Shown here: positions 49,897 to 57,735 of the stretch, piece by piece
Layout of the letters: every line of letters starts with the position of its first letter
Position numbering within the stretch: the first letter of the stretch is position 1
Source of the DNA: JACDAL01 sp963849115
GTDB taxonomy: Bacteria > Actinomycetota > CADDZG01 > WHSQ01
NCBI GenBank assembly: GCA_963849115.1
Contig: CAWKGK010000008.1
Span: forward strand, 62,001 to 126,000
Reading direction: 5' to 3'
Length of the DNA: 64,000 nt
Made by a program: the position numbers and the translations under genes
The notes under the pieces: generated by a model
Database searches by the model: none
The model's input: the letters and a program-made list of their open reading frames with translations, nothing else
Told to the model about the DNA's origin: nothing

Positions 49897-51726
49897 CTAT
49901 GGGTTCGGCCCAAGCGCGCGCAGGTCGCCCCGACGCCGTGTCGCCCCGCTGTCGTCGAGCCATTCGCACAACGGGACTGCGTACCTGCGAGAAGTGCCGA
50001 GAAGGTCTCTGATCCCCGCAACACTGATGGGCCCGGCCTCCTCGATTCGGGCACGGACGAGACTGCGCGCTTCTACGGCGAGCGCTCGAGTCAAATAGAA
50101 GTCGTCGATCTTCACCAAGTCCCCCGCGGCGGATAGGGCGCGCAGGAGTCCTGCATCAGCCGGTAGCTCTTTCGTCATCGGAGGACTGAATCCGGATGCC
50201 TCGATGGTGGCGACGACCTCGTCTCGCATTCGTTTCTGCTCGGCAGAAAGCCGTACCGAGAAGGAGGACAGGCTCACCGTGGGCCCCTCCGAAACAACGT
50301 CTTCGGAGCGTTCGACTAGCGCGTCGAAGGTATCGGGTTCGAGGCCCAGGACGGCTCGCAGAGTTTCGCGCGCCAGGCCTTTCTCCAGTGGAGACTCGGC
50401 GTGGTGGCGCCCGAGCTCTGCCCGAAGGGATTGGACAAGCTCTTGCAAGCGATGCTCTGAAACAAGGGAGTCTCCCAAGAGAACCACACCAGGCCCGGGA
50501 GAAGCGGCACCGGCGCGCATGAGTGCCTCGGGGATCGAGACGATCCCCACCAGGTCGACGACAGCTGCAAGTGCCTCTGAGGGTTCGGCGGTTCTCAGCC
50601 GACGAAGGATTTCTAAGCCCCGCCGACTCCGCTTGCGCATCGTTGTTGCAAGCGGGTCGAGAATCACCCCTCCTCCAAAGGTGAGCGCGCGGCCCGCGTC
50701 CCGCAGCACGAAACGATCGCCGCGCGCGAGCGCAAGAGGATGCCTGAGACGAAGCTCGGCCAGCCCCCAGTTGCCCGGGGTGATCTCCAAGCCCTCCAGA
50801 AGCTTGATCCTCACCGGCGTTTCGGCAGATCCCACGTGAAGTAGGTGAGCCCCTCTTTCCTTCAACACATGCTCGAATCCGGTGATGCGAACGGGCAGGA
50901 CCTCGACGTTCGCATGGACGAGCTTTGTGGCGCGCCACTGACCCTCCTTGACCACTGCATCGCCGCGCTCTGCTCCTTGGCGCTGCAACCCGGCGAGGTT
51001 CAGCGCCACCCGGTTGCCGGGGCCAATATGCTCGACCTTTCGTTTGTGAGTCTGAATCGCACGAATCCGAGCGGTTCTGTCCCCGGGGACGATCTGGACG
51101 TGTTCGCCGACTGTGAGTGAGCCTCCGGTGAGAGTGCCGGTAACGACCGTTCCGGCCCCCGAGATCGTGAAGACGCGATCGACGAAGAGCCTTGGTCTGG
51201 AAACGTCTAGATTGGCGGGGGCCGACGATAGAACTTCGTCCAGGGCTGCCTTCAGCTCTTCGAGGCCTGCACCTGTGTGTGCGGAGCAACAGACGATCGG
51301 TGCCTGTTCCAAGCAGGTTCCTTCTAAGTGTTCTTCGACCTCAGCGACTGCGAGCTCGAGCAATTCTTCATCGACGGCATCGGCCTTGGTAACGGCAACG
51401 ACCCCCGCCTTTATCCCAAGCACCTCGATCGCGGCAAGATGTTCGGACGACTGCGGCATCCATCCTTCGTTGGCGGCGACTACGAACATGCAAACCGATA
51501 CGCCTCCCGCTCCCGCCAGCATGTTCTTGATGAAACGTTCGTGTCCGGGCACATCGACGATCCCGATTTCCCGGCCCGACGGCAAGGACAGCCAAGCAAA
51601 GCCGAGATCGATCGTGAGGCCCCTTCGCTTCTCCTCCTCGAAGCGGTCGGGGTCGATGCCGGTGAGGGCCTGCACCAAAGAGGACTTCCCATGATCGACG
51701 TGCCCGGCGGTCCCGACTACATGCAT
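49897..51726 (-). CDS. selB: selenocysteine-specific elongation factor SelB
   Basis: A 609-residue GTPase that brings Sec-tRNA to in-frame UGA codons. G motifs: VGTAGHVDHGKSSLVQALTG, DVPGHERFIKNM and VTKADAVD. Then come two EF-Tu-like beta domains (VDRVFTISGAGTVVTGTLTGG) and a C-terminal winged-helix region (from 470 on) ending ISVAGIRDLLGTSRRYAVPLCEWLDDSGATRRRGDLR, the WH4 domain that binds the SECIS hairpin. It lies downstream of selA, with a 49-bp palindrome between. It shows that the cell reads UGA as selenocysteine in some genes. Confidence 0.95.
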   Translation of the reverse strand: MHVVGTAGHVDHGKSSLVQALTGIDPDRFEEEKRRGLTIDLGFAWLSLPSGREIGIVDVPGHERFIKNMLAGAGGVSVCMFVVAANEGWMPQSSEHLAAIEVLGIKAGVVAVTKADAVDEELLELAVAEVEEHLEGTCLEQAPIVCCSAHTGAGLEELKAALDEVLSSAPANLDVSRPRLFVDRVFTISGAGTVVTGTLTGGSLTVGEHVQIVPGDRTARIRAIQTHKRKVEHIGPGNRVALNLAGLQRQGAERGDAVVKEGQWRATKLVHANVEVLPVRITGFEHVLKERGAHLLHVGSAETPVRIKLLEGLEITPGNWGLAELRLRHPLALARGDRFVLRDAGRALTFGGGVILDPLATTMRKRSRRGLEILRRLRTAEPSEALAAVVDLVGIVSIPEALMRAGAASPGPGVVLLGDSLVSEHRLQELVQSLRAELGRHHAESPLEKGLARETLRAVLGLEPDTFDALVERSEDVVSEGPTVSLSSFSVRLSAEQKRMRDEVVATIEASGFSPPMTKELPADAGLLRALSAAGDLVKIDDFYLTRALAVEARSLVRARIEEAGPISVAGIRDLLGTSRRYAVPLCEWLDDSGATRRRGDLRALGPNP

Positions 51727-51738
51727 GGGCGCATCTTC

Positions 51739-51787
51739 GCCGAGTGGTCGTTAAGTGTCGCGACACAACATCTGATGACCACTCGGC
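51739..51787. repeat. 49-bp palindromic element, copy 5
   Basis: Arms GCCGAGTGGTCGT and ATGACCACTCGGC (one mismatch) around TAAGTGTCGCGACACAACATCTG, whose core GTGTCGCGACAC is itself a perfect palindrome and differs from the CATATAG core of the other copies. It lies 8 bases after the selA stop and 12 bases before the selB start. Confidence 0.9.
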
Positions 51788-51795
51788 ACTTCTGA

Positions 51796-53169
51796 CTACG
51801 ACAGTGCCGTCGTCACAAGACCGCGCAGGAGATCGTCGTCCTCGGGAAGAATCGTCCGGAGGTCGATGATGAGCCGGTCGTTTTCGACGCGGCCGATAAT
51901 CGGGATGCGCGCCCCGCGAAGACGGGCGTGCATCCGAGAGGCGCTGATGGTCTCCGACGTCAACGCCACCCCCCACGAAGCCACGGCCGTGCCGGGCAAC
52001 GTCCCTCCACCCGCCACCGCCCGAGTTTCCTGCACCTCAACTTTGCAGTCTGCGAGGGACGGCTGTCCTTCCAAGGCTTGCGCCAGGTTTCTCGCCCTCG
52101 CCTCCAGTTCGGGCTCCCCGGCCCCCGCCATCCTCCACAAAGGCAGTTCAGCCCAGAGCTCGTCGAGGTAGCAGTCGAGAGTTTTCTCAAGAGCCGCCAG
52201 CACCATCTTGTCGACACGCAGAGCCCGGATCAGGGGATGCCGGGCGATCACGGCGATGAGGTCGGCGCGCCCGGCGATGATTCCCGACTGGGGGCCGCCG
52301 AGGAGCTTGTCCCCTGAAAACATGACGATGTCGGCGCGCTCGGCGATCGCCCCGCGAACGGTGGGCTCGCCGCGCGTCCAGGGAGCGTTTGAGGAGTCGT
52401 CGAGCAATCCCGAGCCCAGGTCGAAGAGCAGCGGGAGCCGGCGCGCCCGGCCGAGCCTCGCTAGGGCCTCCAGCTCGACCGACTCGGTGAAGCCCACCAT
52501 CCGGTAGTTGGAAGGGTGGACCTTGAGCAGCGCCGCAGTTTCCTGCGTGATAGCCCGCTCGTAGTCTTCGAGCCGGGTGCGGTTCGTGGTCCCGACCTCG
52601 ACCAGGCGCGCTCCCGAGGTCTCGAGGATCTCGGGGATGCGAAAGCCCCCTCCTATCTCGATGAGCTCTCCGCGCGCGACGATGACCTCCTGTCCTGAGG
52701 CGAGGGCAGTCAGGGTCAGCAACACCGCTGCCGCACAGTTATTGACCACCACGGCAGACTCCGCACCGGTCAACAGCTTTAGGGGGGTGGACGCATGACC
52801 ATAGCGATTCCCCCGGCGACCCTCGGAGAGGTCGTACTCGAGGTTCGAGTAGGCACCGGCGATCTCGCCCACCGCATCCAGCTGGGCTGGCCCCATGGGG
52901 ACGCGTCCCAGATTCGTGTGGACGATGACGCCGGTGGCGTTGAGGACGGGCTGAAGTCGTTCGCGAGCGCCGTGCTCGAGCAACTCGCGTGCCGTCTGGA
53001 GGACCCGTTCGAAAGTGGTGGAACCCCCTGCGAACACCTCGGTGCGCGCCTGCTCCACAGCACTGGTAGCGGCCGCCACCGTGCCCGGATGGGGGCCGTC
53101 GAGGTGGGAGGCGACGCGGTCGATCGAGGGAAGAGCTCTAAGCCTCGAGCCCAGATCGCCCTCGCTCAC
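51796..53169 (-). CDS. selA: L-seryl-tRNA(Sec) selenium transferase SelA
   Basis: A 457-residue PLP enzyme that turns Ser-tRNA(Sec) into Sec-tRNA(Sec). Blocks: LLEHGARERLQPVLNATGVIVHTNLGRVPM, EYDLSEGRRGNRYGHASTPLKLLTGAESAVVVNNCAAAVLLTL, FDLGSGLLDD, and the PLP Lys in FSGDKLLGGPQSGIIAGR. GTG 53169 is the start. It is the first gene of selAB and is preceded by the NarL regulator on the same strand. Confidence 0.95.
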   Translation of the reverse strand: MSEGDLGSRLRALPSIDRVASHLDGPHPGTVAAATSAVEQARTEVFAGGSTTFERVLQTARELLEHGARERLQPVLNATGVIVHTNLGRVPMGPAQLDAVGEIAGAYSNLEYDLSEGRRGNRYGHASTPLKLLTGAESAVVVNNCAAAVLLTLTALASGQEVIVARGELIEIGGGFRIPEILETSGARLVEVGTTNRTRLEDYERAITQETAALLKVHPSNYRMVGFTESVELEALARLGRARRLPLLFDLGSGLLDDSSNAPWTRGEPTVRGAIAERADIVMFSGDKLLGGPQSGIIAGRADLIAVIARHPLIRALRVDKMVLAALEKTLDCYLDELWAELPLWRMAGAGEPELEARARNLAQALEGQPSLADCKVEVQETRAVAGGGTLPGTAVASWGVALTSETISASRMHARLRGARIPIIGRVENDRLIIDLRTILPEDDDLLRGLVTTALS

Positions 53170-53176
53170 CAGCCCG

Positions 53177-53842
53177 TCAGGGGTTGTAGTCGAGAATGCG
53201 CCGCCGCATCGCTTCGTGGATGGCCGACACGCGGTTGTTGACGTGGAGCTTGGCGTAGATGTTGGCGACGTGCGTGGTGACGGTTCGCTCCGAAATCTTC
53301 AAGCGACTCGCTATCGTCTTGTTCGGCAGCCCCTGGCTCATCAAGCGCAGGATTTCCCGCTCACGCGGCGTGAGTGGCTGAAAGACCTCGGTGACGTCGG
53401 ACTTCTGATATGTCTGGAACTCGCTGAGCACTCGGCCGGCAAGAGTGGGATCGAGCTTGCCTTCTCCCAAAGCCACGGCCTTGACCGTCTGCACTACCTC
53501 GTCGAGCTCCGCCGTCTTGAGCAGGTAGCCGGAGGCCCCTGCCTTTAGGGCGTCGAAGACGAACTGCTGCTCATCATGTCCAGAAAGCACCAGGACCCCG
53601 ATGTTCGGGAACGCGTCCTTGATTTCTCTGGTCGCCTCGATCCCGTCTTTGGTAGGCATGATCACGTCGATCACCACGACGTCGGGAAGCGTTTGCTCGA
53701 CCACCGTCAGAGCCTGGTCCCCGTCCGCAGCTTCGCCCACGACGACGATGTCGGTCTGCGTTTCGAGCATGGTTTTTATTCCCTGGCGCAGCAGGTCGTG
53801 GTCGTCGACCAAAACGACCCGCACGGCTTCTGCGGAGGTCAT
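53177..53842 (-). CDS. orphan NarL-family response regulator
   Basis: A 221-residue regulator. Receiver: LVDDHDLLRQG, phospho-acceptor Asp59 (VVVIDVIMPTKDG) and Lys in GYLLKTAE. LuxR-type helix-turn-helix: LTPREREILRLMSQGLPNKTIASRLKISERTVTTHVANIYAKL. ATG 53842 gives the normal start; the frame is open to 53974. No kinase is adjacent. The stop is 8 bases before the selA start, so it may head the sel operon. Confidence 0.9.
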   Translation of the reverse strand: MTSAEAVRVVLVDDHDLLRQGIKTMLETQTDIVVVGEAADGDQALTVVEQTLPDVVVIDVIMPTKDGIEATREIKDAFPNIGVLVLSGHDEQQFVFDALKAGASGYLLKTAELDEVVQTVKAVALGEGKLDPTLAGRVLSEFQTYQKSDVTEVFQPLTPREREILRLMSQGLPNKTIASRLKISERTVTTHVANIYAKLHVNNRVSAIHEAMRRRILDYNP

Positions 53843-54030
53843 CACCCGTGCATGATAGTCGTCGCGGCCGAAGACGCCGTGACACTCGGCCCGGCGTCCC
53901 TCCGCAGGTTTGTGCAGGATGCGGCTGTTGGCCCGCCTTTCGTACCATTGCCGGCCACCGGTGCGGGCGGGCACGCGGAGTAGGCCGTCGATGTCCTAAA
54001 GTGGCGCCGGTGGGGGCCGAGACTGCGAAG

Positions 54031-54996
54031 ATGAGTCGTAAACGCACCAGAGTGCGTCTTGTGCCGATCTGCTCGCTCTTGTTGCTGAGCATTCTGGGGG
54101 CCGCGTGGACGCCGGCCTCTGCCTATCCCTTCAAGAGGGTTCTGCGACGGGGCTCACAGGGGGCCGACGTCAAGGCGCTCGAGGTGAGAGTCGCAGGCTG
54201 GTACGGACGCAAGGATCAGACGAGGATGGGCCTCAACCGCCGCTTCGGGCTGCGTACCAAGAGGGCCGTCGAGGCCCTGCAAGCTCATTACGGGCTCGTC
54301 GTCGACGGCATTGCCGGACCGGCGACGTTCAAGGTCCTGTCCCGACTGGAGAGCGGGGACGGGTCCACGGCTCATTTCGAGTGGGGAGAGTTCAAACAGA
54401 ACTTCAATTCCTCCTGTGGGGCGCAGGCCAACGCCTACGCCGGGACTTTCGGGGGAGGCATGGTGGCTGCCGGGCGAGCCAAGCGCAACGCTCGGCGGCT
54501 GATGTGGCGTCTGGAGGCGGTGCGCGCCAAGGGGGGCCGCCGGCCGATCGGTATCAACTCCGGCTTTCGCAGCGTCAAGTACAACTCCTGTATCGGGGGC
54601 GCGGCGCTGTCACAGCACATGTACGGGACTGCCGCCGACAACCGGATGGCGGCCGTCTCGAACCGCAAGGAACGGCAACTCGCCAAGCGCTCGCAACTGT
54701 CGGGCATCGGCTGTTATTCGTCTCTCTCGCACAATCATTTCGACTTGCGTCTCGATAACGCCGACCTGCCCGCGCAACGGGCGTGGTGGTGGCCTCAAAG
54801 GGATTCCAAGGGCCGTGATCTGGACGCCACCGGGCGGCCCTGCTGGGGAGAGAAGTTGAGCACCAAAACGGGGTTCGCCGCCTCGAGGGCGCTCGCCGCA
54901 CACGTGCGCGGCGTCGGGAGCCTGGTACCCACAGCGCGAGAGATAGAGGTGTTCGAGGCGGCCGGCGAGGTTTCAGAGCTCGGACCCGCCGACTGA
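54031..54996 (+). CDS. secreted peptidoglycan-binding M15 peptidase
   Basis: A 321-residue cell-wall enzyme. A signal peptide (LVPICSLLLLSILGAAWTPASA) precedes a PG_binding_1 domain (LRRGSQGADVKALEVRVAGW, FGLRTKRAVEALQAHYGLVVDGIAGPATF). From about residue 118 an M15_3 zinc carboxypeptidase domain begins (FEWGEFKQNF, INSGFRSVKYNSCIGG, SQHMYGTAADNR and HNHFDLR), with the zinc ligands in SxHxxGxAxD and HxH. It trims D-Ala-D-Ala type peptides in peptidoglycan. The propeller gene follows after 10 bases. Confidence 0.88.
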   Translation: MSRKRTRVRLVPICSLLLLSILGAAWTPASAYPFKRVLRRGSQGADVKALEVRVAGWYGRKDQTRMGLNRRFGLRTKRAVEALQAHYGLVVDGIAGPATFKVLSRLESGDGSTAHFEWGEFKQNFNSSCGAQANAYAGTFGGGMVAAGRAKRNARRLMWRLEAVRAKGGRRPIGINSGFRSVKYNSCIGGAALSQHMYGTAADNRMAAVSNRKERQLAKRSQLSGIGCYSSLSHNHFDLRLDNADLPAQRAWWWPQRDSKGRDLDATGRPCWGEKLSTKTGFAASRALAAHVRGVGSLVPTAREIEVFEAAGEVSELGPAD

Positions 54997-55006
54997 AAGA
55001 GATGTC

Positions 55007-56071
55007 GTGCGGCTGAGCGCAGCTGCCGTAGTCGCCGCTCTGTTGCTGGTAGCCGGGGCGGCGGTCACTTTTCTTCCCCTCACCAGCCCCGTCGAGGACG
55101 GGGCCAATGCTCCCACTCGACCAGACCGCCGTCGGGATTCCCTGTCGTTGCTCTATATGCGAGGGGCGCGGCTCCATCGATTGGACCTGCGCACCGGCGG
55201 AGACGAGGTCCTTCACACTCTGCCCTCCGCCGAGGTCCATGCGGCCCCCGCCTCTGCCTGGCTTGCGCTCGTCACCGCCGCGCCGACAACCACTGATTTC
55301 GCAGCTGACCCTCACCTGAGCCTGCTGCATCCCGACTCGGGACGGCGCCGCCGTCTCGGGCCCGGCTTTTCTCCGCTGTGGCGGCCCGATGGAGACGCGG
55401 TCGCGTACCTGCGACCGGTGGAGGAACGGAGCTGCGACGCAGAGACCTGCTCCGGGCGCGTCGAGGTGGTCACCGCGGGTATCTCCGGGGACCCTGAAAC
55501 CCTGCTCGGTCCGGGCCACTGGACCCTCTTGGCGTGGGCGGGCTCGCGCCTGCTCCTGGGAGAGCGCAACCACCCCGGCGCGGTGACGATTGCCGGAGGG
55601 CGGCAGCGCTCGCAACGGCTACCGCTTGCTCCGGCCGAGCTATGGGGAGCCTCTCCCGACGGCCGCTGGGTAGTCGTTTCGCGCCCTCGTGGAGCGGCCT
55701 TCATCGGGCTTGAAGGGGCGGCGCAGCTGGGCCCGCCCCTCGCCCTGGGGGCGGGCGGACGACTGGCTGAGGGGGCGTGGTCGCCTCACTCGGACACCCT
55801 GGCCGGGGTCGTTCTCCGGGGGATCGAGGACGGCGTTCCCAGCTCCCGTGTGGTCCTGTCCTCTCCGGAAGGGGGCTCCCGGGGCCTTCGGGGGTCGAAG
55901 GGGGCCGCGAGTGAGCCTTTGTGGTCGGCGGATGGGCGGTCAATCGCCTTTTCGCAGGCTGTGGGAAAGGCGCAGGATCGCCTGCGAGCCCGGGTGTGCC
56001 TGCTGGCCAGCTCATCGTGCAGGTCGTGGCTCAACTGGACCGACGAGGTCAGGCTCCTCCGGCTGGAGTGA
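55007..56071 (+). CDS. exported TolB/WD40-like beta-propeller protein
   Basis: A 354-residue protein with an N-terminal signal anchor (LSAAAVVAALLLVAGAAVTFLPL). The rest shows blade-like repeats of the PD40/TolB kind: SPLWRPDGDAVAYLRP, WGASPDGRWVVVSRPRG, EGAWSPHSDTLAGVVLR and EPLWSADGRSIAFSQA. Function unknown. GTG 55007 lies 10 bases after the M15 peptidase stop, so the two are probably co-transcribed and both act at the cell surface. Confidence 0.75.
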   Translation: MRLSAAAVVAALLLVAGAAVTFLPLTSPVEDGANAPTRPDRRRDSLSLLYMRGARLHRLDLRTGGDEVLHTLPSAEVHAAPASAWLALVTAAPTTTDFAADPHLSLLHPDSGRRRRLGPGFSPLWRPDGDAVAYLRPVEERSCDAETCSGRVEVVTAGISGDPETLLGPGHWTLLAWAGSRLLLGERNHPGAVTIAGGRQRSQRLPLAPAELWGASPDGRWVVVSRPRGAAFIGLEGAAQLGPPLALGAGGRLAEGAWSPHSDTLAGVVLRGIEDGVPSSRVVLSSPEGGSRGLRGSKGAASEPLWSADGRSIAFSQAVGKAQDRLRARVCLLASSSCRSWLNWTDEVRLLRLE

Positions 56072-56348
56072 ACCGGGGTATGGGGCAACCTGCGGTTTCC
56101 ATTGACTCTGCTACATCGATAGTAGATGCTGCCCGGGAGGCAACTTTGGCGCCACTGCCGGCGTCTAGCTGGTCGGAGGGTTCGCGACGGGCAGACGACG
56201 CGCATCCTACGCCGCCTGGAAGCGCCTTCGGAATGATGTTTCGGCGAAGGTCGTTTACATAAGAGAGAAAACAGCCAATAGTAGGGCAAACAAGCTGGTG
56301 GTTCTTCTCACAAGCGCACAAGCGAGAAGAGAGGAAAAGACTCACTCA

Positions 56349-56627
56349 GTGGTTGACTACGCTGATCAGCTCGACTGGCAAGAGCGAGCTGCCTGCAGAG
56401 ATTACGACAACGAAATGTTCTTCGGTCCCGACCAAGGCGAGTCGGAGATCGAGAGACAGGCGCGCGAGGCGCGGGCAAAAGTGGTCTGCCAAGGCTGCCC
56501 CGTCCGGGAGCCGTGTCTGGAGTTCGCCATGGAGACCAACCAGAAGTACGGCATCTGGGGTGGTCATACGGACAAGGAAAGGGCTTCCCTCAAGCGTCGC
56601 CGCGCCCGCGCCCGGCGAGCCTCGTAA
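56349..56627 (+). CDS. WhiB-family Fe-S transcription factor
   Basis: A 92-residue WhiB protein. Cluster ligands are Cys16, Cys47, Cys50 and Cys56 (CQGCPVREPC), then YGIWGGHTDKERASLKRRRARARR. The spacing between the first and second Cys is longer than in the copy at 36701. GTG 56349 is preferred because it follows GAGAGGAAAAG; the frame is open to GTG 56298 without a ribosome site. The 277 bases upstream hold no gene. A double hairpin repeat lies 35 bases downstream. Confidence 0.92.
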   Translation: MVDYADQLDWQERAACRDYDNEMFFGPDQGESEIERQAREARAKVVCQGCPVREPCLEFAMETNQKYGIWGGHTDKERASLKRRRARARRAS

Positions 56628-56662
56628 CGCACTTAGTCGATATCACAGGCTCGGCCCCCGCA

Positions 56663-56740
56663 CGAGTGGTCGATCGCCCAACTTGGGCGCATGATCACCT
56701 AATCGGTGGCTAATCGCACAGCTAGGGCGATTGACCACCG
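56663..56740. repeat. double hairpin repeat after whiB
   Basis: Two units of about 36 bases, GAGTGGTCGATCGCCC...CATGATCACC and CGGTGGCTAATCGCAC...GGGCGATTGACCACCG. Each is an imperfect palindrome, and the outer halves GTGGTCGATCGCCC and GGGCGATTGACCAC also pair with each other. The GAGTGGT/ACCAC ends relate it to the 49-bp palindrome family. A partial copy, GGGGCAATTGACCACC, fills the 29-base gap between convergent genes at about 11036. Confidence 0.75.
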
Positions 56741-56818
56741 GTTTGGGGACGCAACGTCTGGGGCGAGGCTGGGAGCCCGAGCACCCCCAAACCTGGCGAG
56801 TGATCGGCTCGCCGCTCT

Positions 56819-57112
56819 CTACGAGGGACGGTCCGCCAGCATCGAGCTCTCCGTGAACGGCCCATCGCCGTTGGAGCCCGAGTCGAAGCCTGGGGAAGTC
56901 TTCCTGCGAACGATCTCGGGGATGGCGGGCAGGCGTCCAGAGCGAGCCAAGAAGATGCCGGCCCCCCCGACCAGAGCCGCTGCGGTGACCGTCCCAAGCT
57001 TGGCTCCAGCGGAGCGCCGAGGCTCAGGCCGGCGCGCTCGACGGATGGCGTCGTAGCCTTTCTTTGCTGCATAGACGGTGGCAGTTTTCTTGAGCAGCGA
57101 TCCAAGCGGCAT
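56819..57112 (-). CDS. small membrane protein, unknown function
   Basis: A 97-residue protein: basic N-terminal helix (PLGSLLKKTATVYAAKKGYDAIRRARRPEPRR), a single membrane helix (LGTVTAAALVGGAGIFLARSG) and a polar C-terminus. ATG 57112 follows GAGGAGG at a good distance; the frame is open to 57184. No family recognised. It is divergent from the YjbQ gene. Confidence 0.65.
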   Translation of the reverse strand: MPLGSLLKKTATVYAAKKGYDAIRRARRPEPRRSAGAKLGTVTAAALVGGAGIFLARSGRLPAIPEIVRRKTSPGFDSGSNGDGPFTESSMLADRPS

Positions 57113-57288
57113 GTTTCGGACCTCCTCAGCGGTGGGTTGTGTCTTCACAGAAGCTACCCCCTCCGAGCCCCATCTCGGGCGCAATAACGAGGGCAGGGAA
57201 ATTTAACTCCTTCGCCCGACTTGAACATGCGTTCAGAACTCTCGAACGCGCGCCCAATGCCTCTAGCGAGAGTGTAGGTGAGAATGGG

Positions 57289-57735
57289 GTGGTGATCACG
57301 TTCGAGGAGTTCGACGCGGTGACGGGAGGGCGGTTGGATGCTCTCGACATCACGTCGGAAGTTCAGGCGGTCGTCAAGTCTTCCGGAGTCGAACGCGGCA
57401 ACGTTTTGGTGTTTTCCCCTCACACGACCTGCTGTGTCATTCTCACTTCTCCCGGACGCCATACGGAGCGGGCGCTGGCGCGTGCAATGGCGGCTATCGC
57501 TCCGGAATCCGATTACTACGCCCACGACGACCTTGCCATCAGGACAGAAAATCTGGTGGCTGATGAACCGGCAAATGCACCTGCTCACATATTTCATGTC
57601 TTCGCCGGAAAGGCCTCCGAGTGCATTCCCATCCAGGACGGCGAAATAGCTCTTGGAGATGGACAGCATGTTCTGTTCGTGGAGCTGGACTCGGCACGCG
57701 CAAGGCGCTACTGCATTCAGGTTGTGGGCGAGTGA
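57289..57735 (+). CDS. YjbQ-family protein (UPF0047)
   Basis: A 148-residue single-domain protein of the YjbQ family, which forms trimers and has been linked to thiamin phosphate synthase-like side activity; the physiological role is unclear. Family blocks: DITSEVQAVVKSSGVERGNVLVFSPHTTCCVILTSP, SDYYAHDD, NAPAHIFHVFAGKASECIPIQDGEIALGDGQHVLFVELDSARARRY. GTG 57289 or 57292 is preceded by a weak AGGTGAG site. The stop overlaps the start of the prenyl synthase gene (GTGA). Confidence 0.9.
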   Translation: MVITFEEFDAVTGGRLDALDITSEVQAVVKSSGVERGNVLVFSPHTTCCVILTSPGRHTERALARAMAAIAPESDYYAHDDLAIRTENLVADEPANAPAHIFHVFAGKASECIPIQDGEIALGDGQHVLFVELDSARARRYCIQVVGE

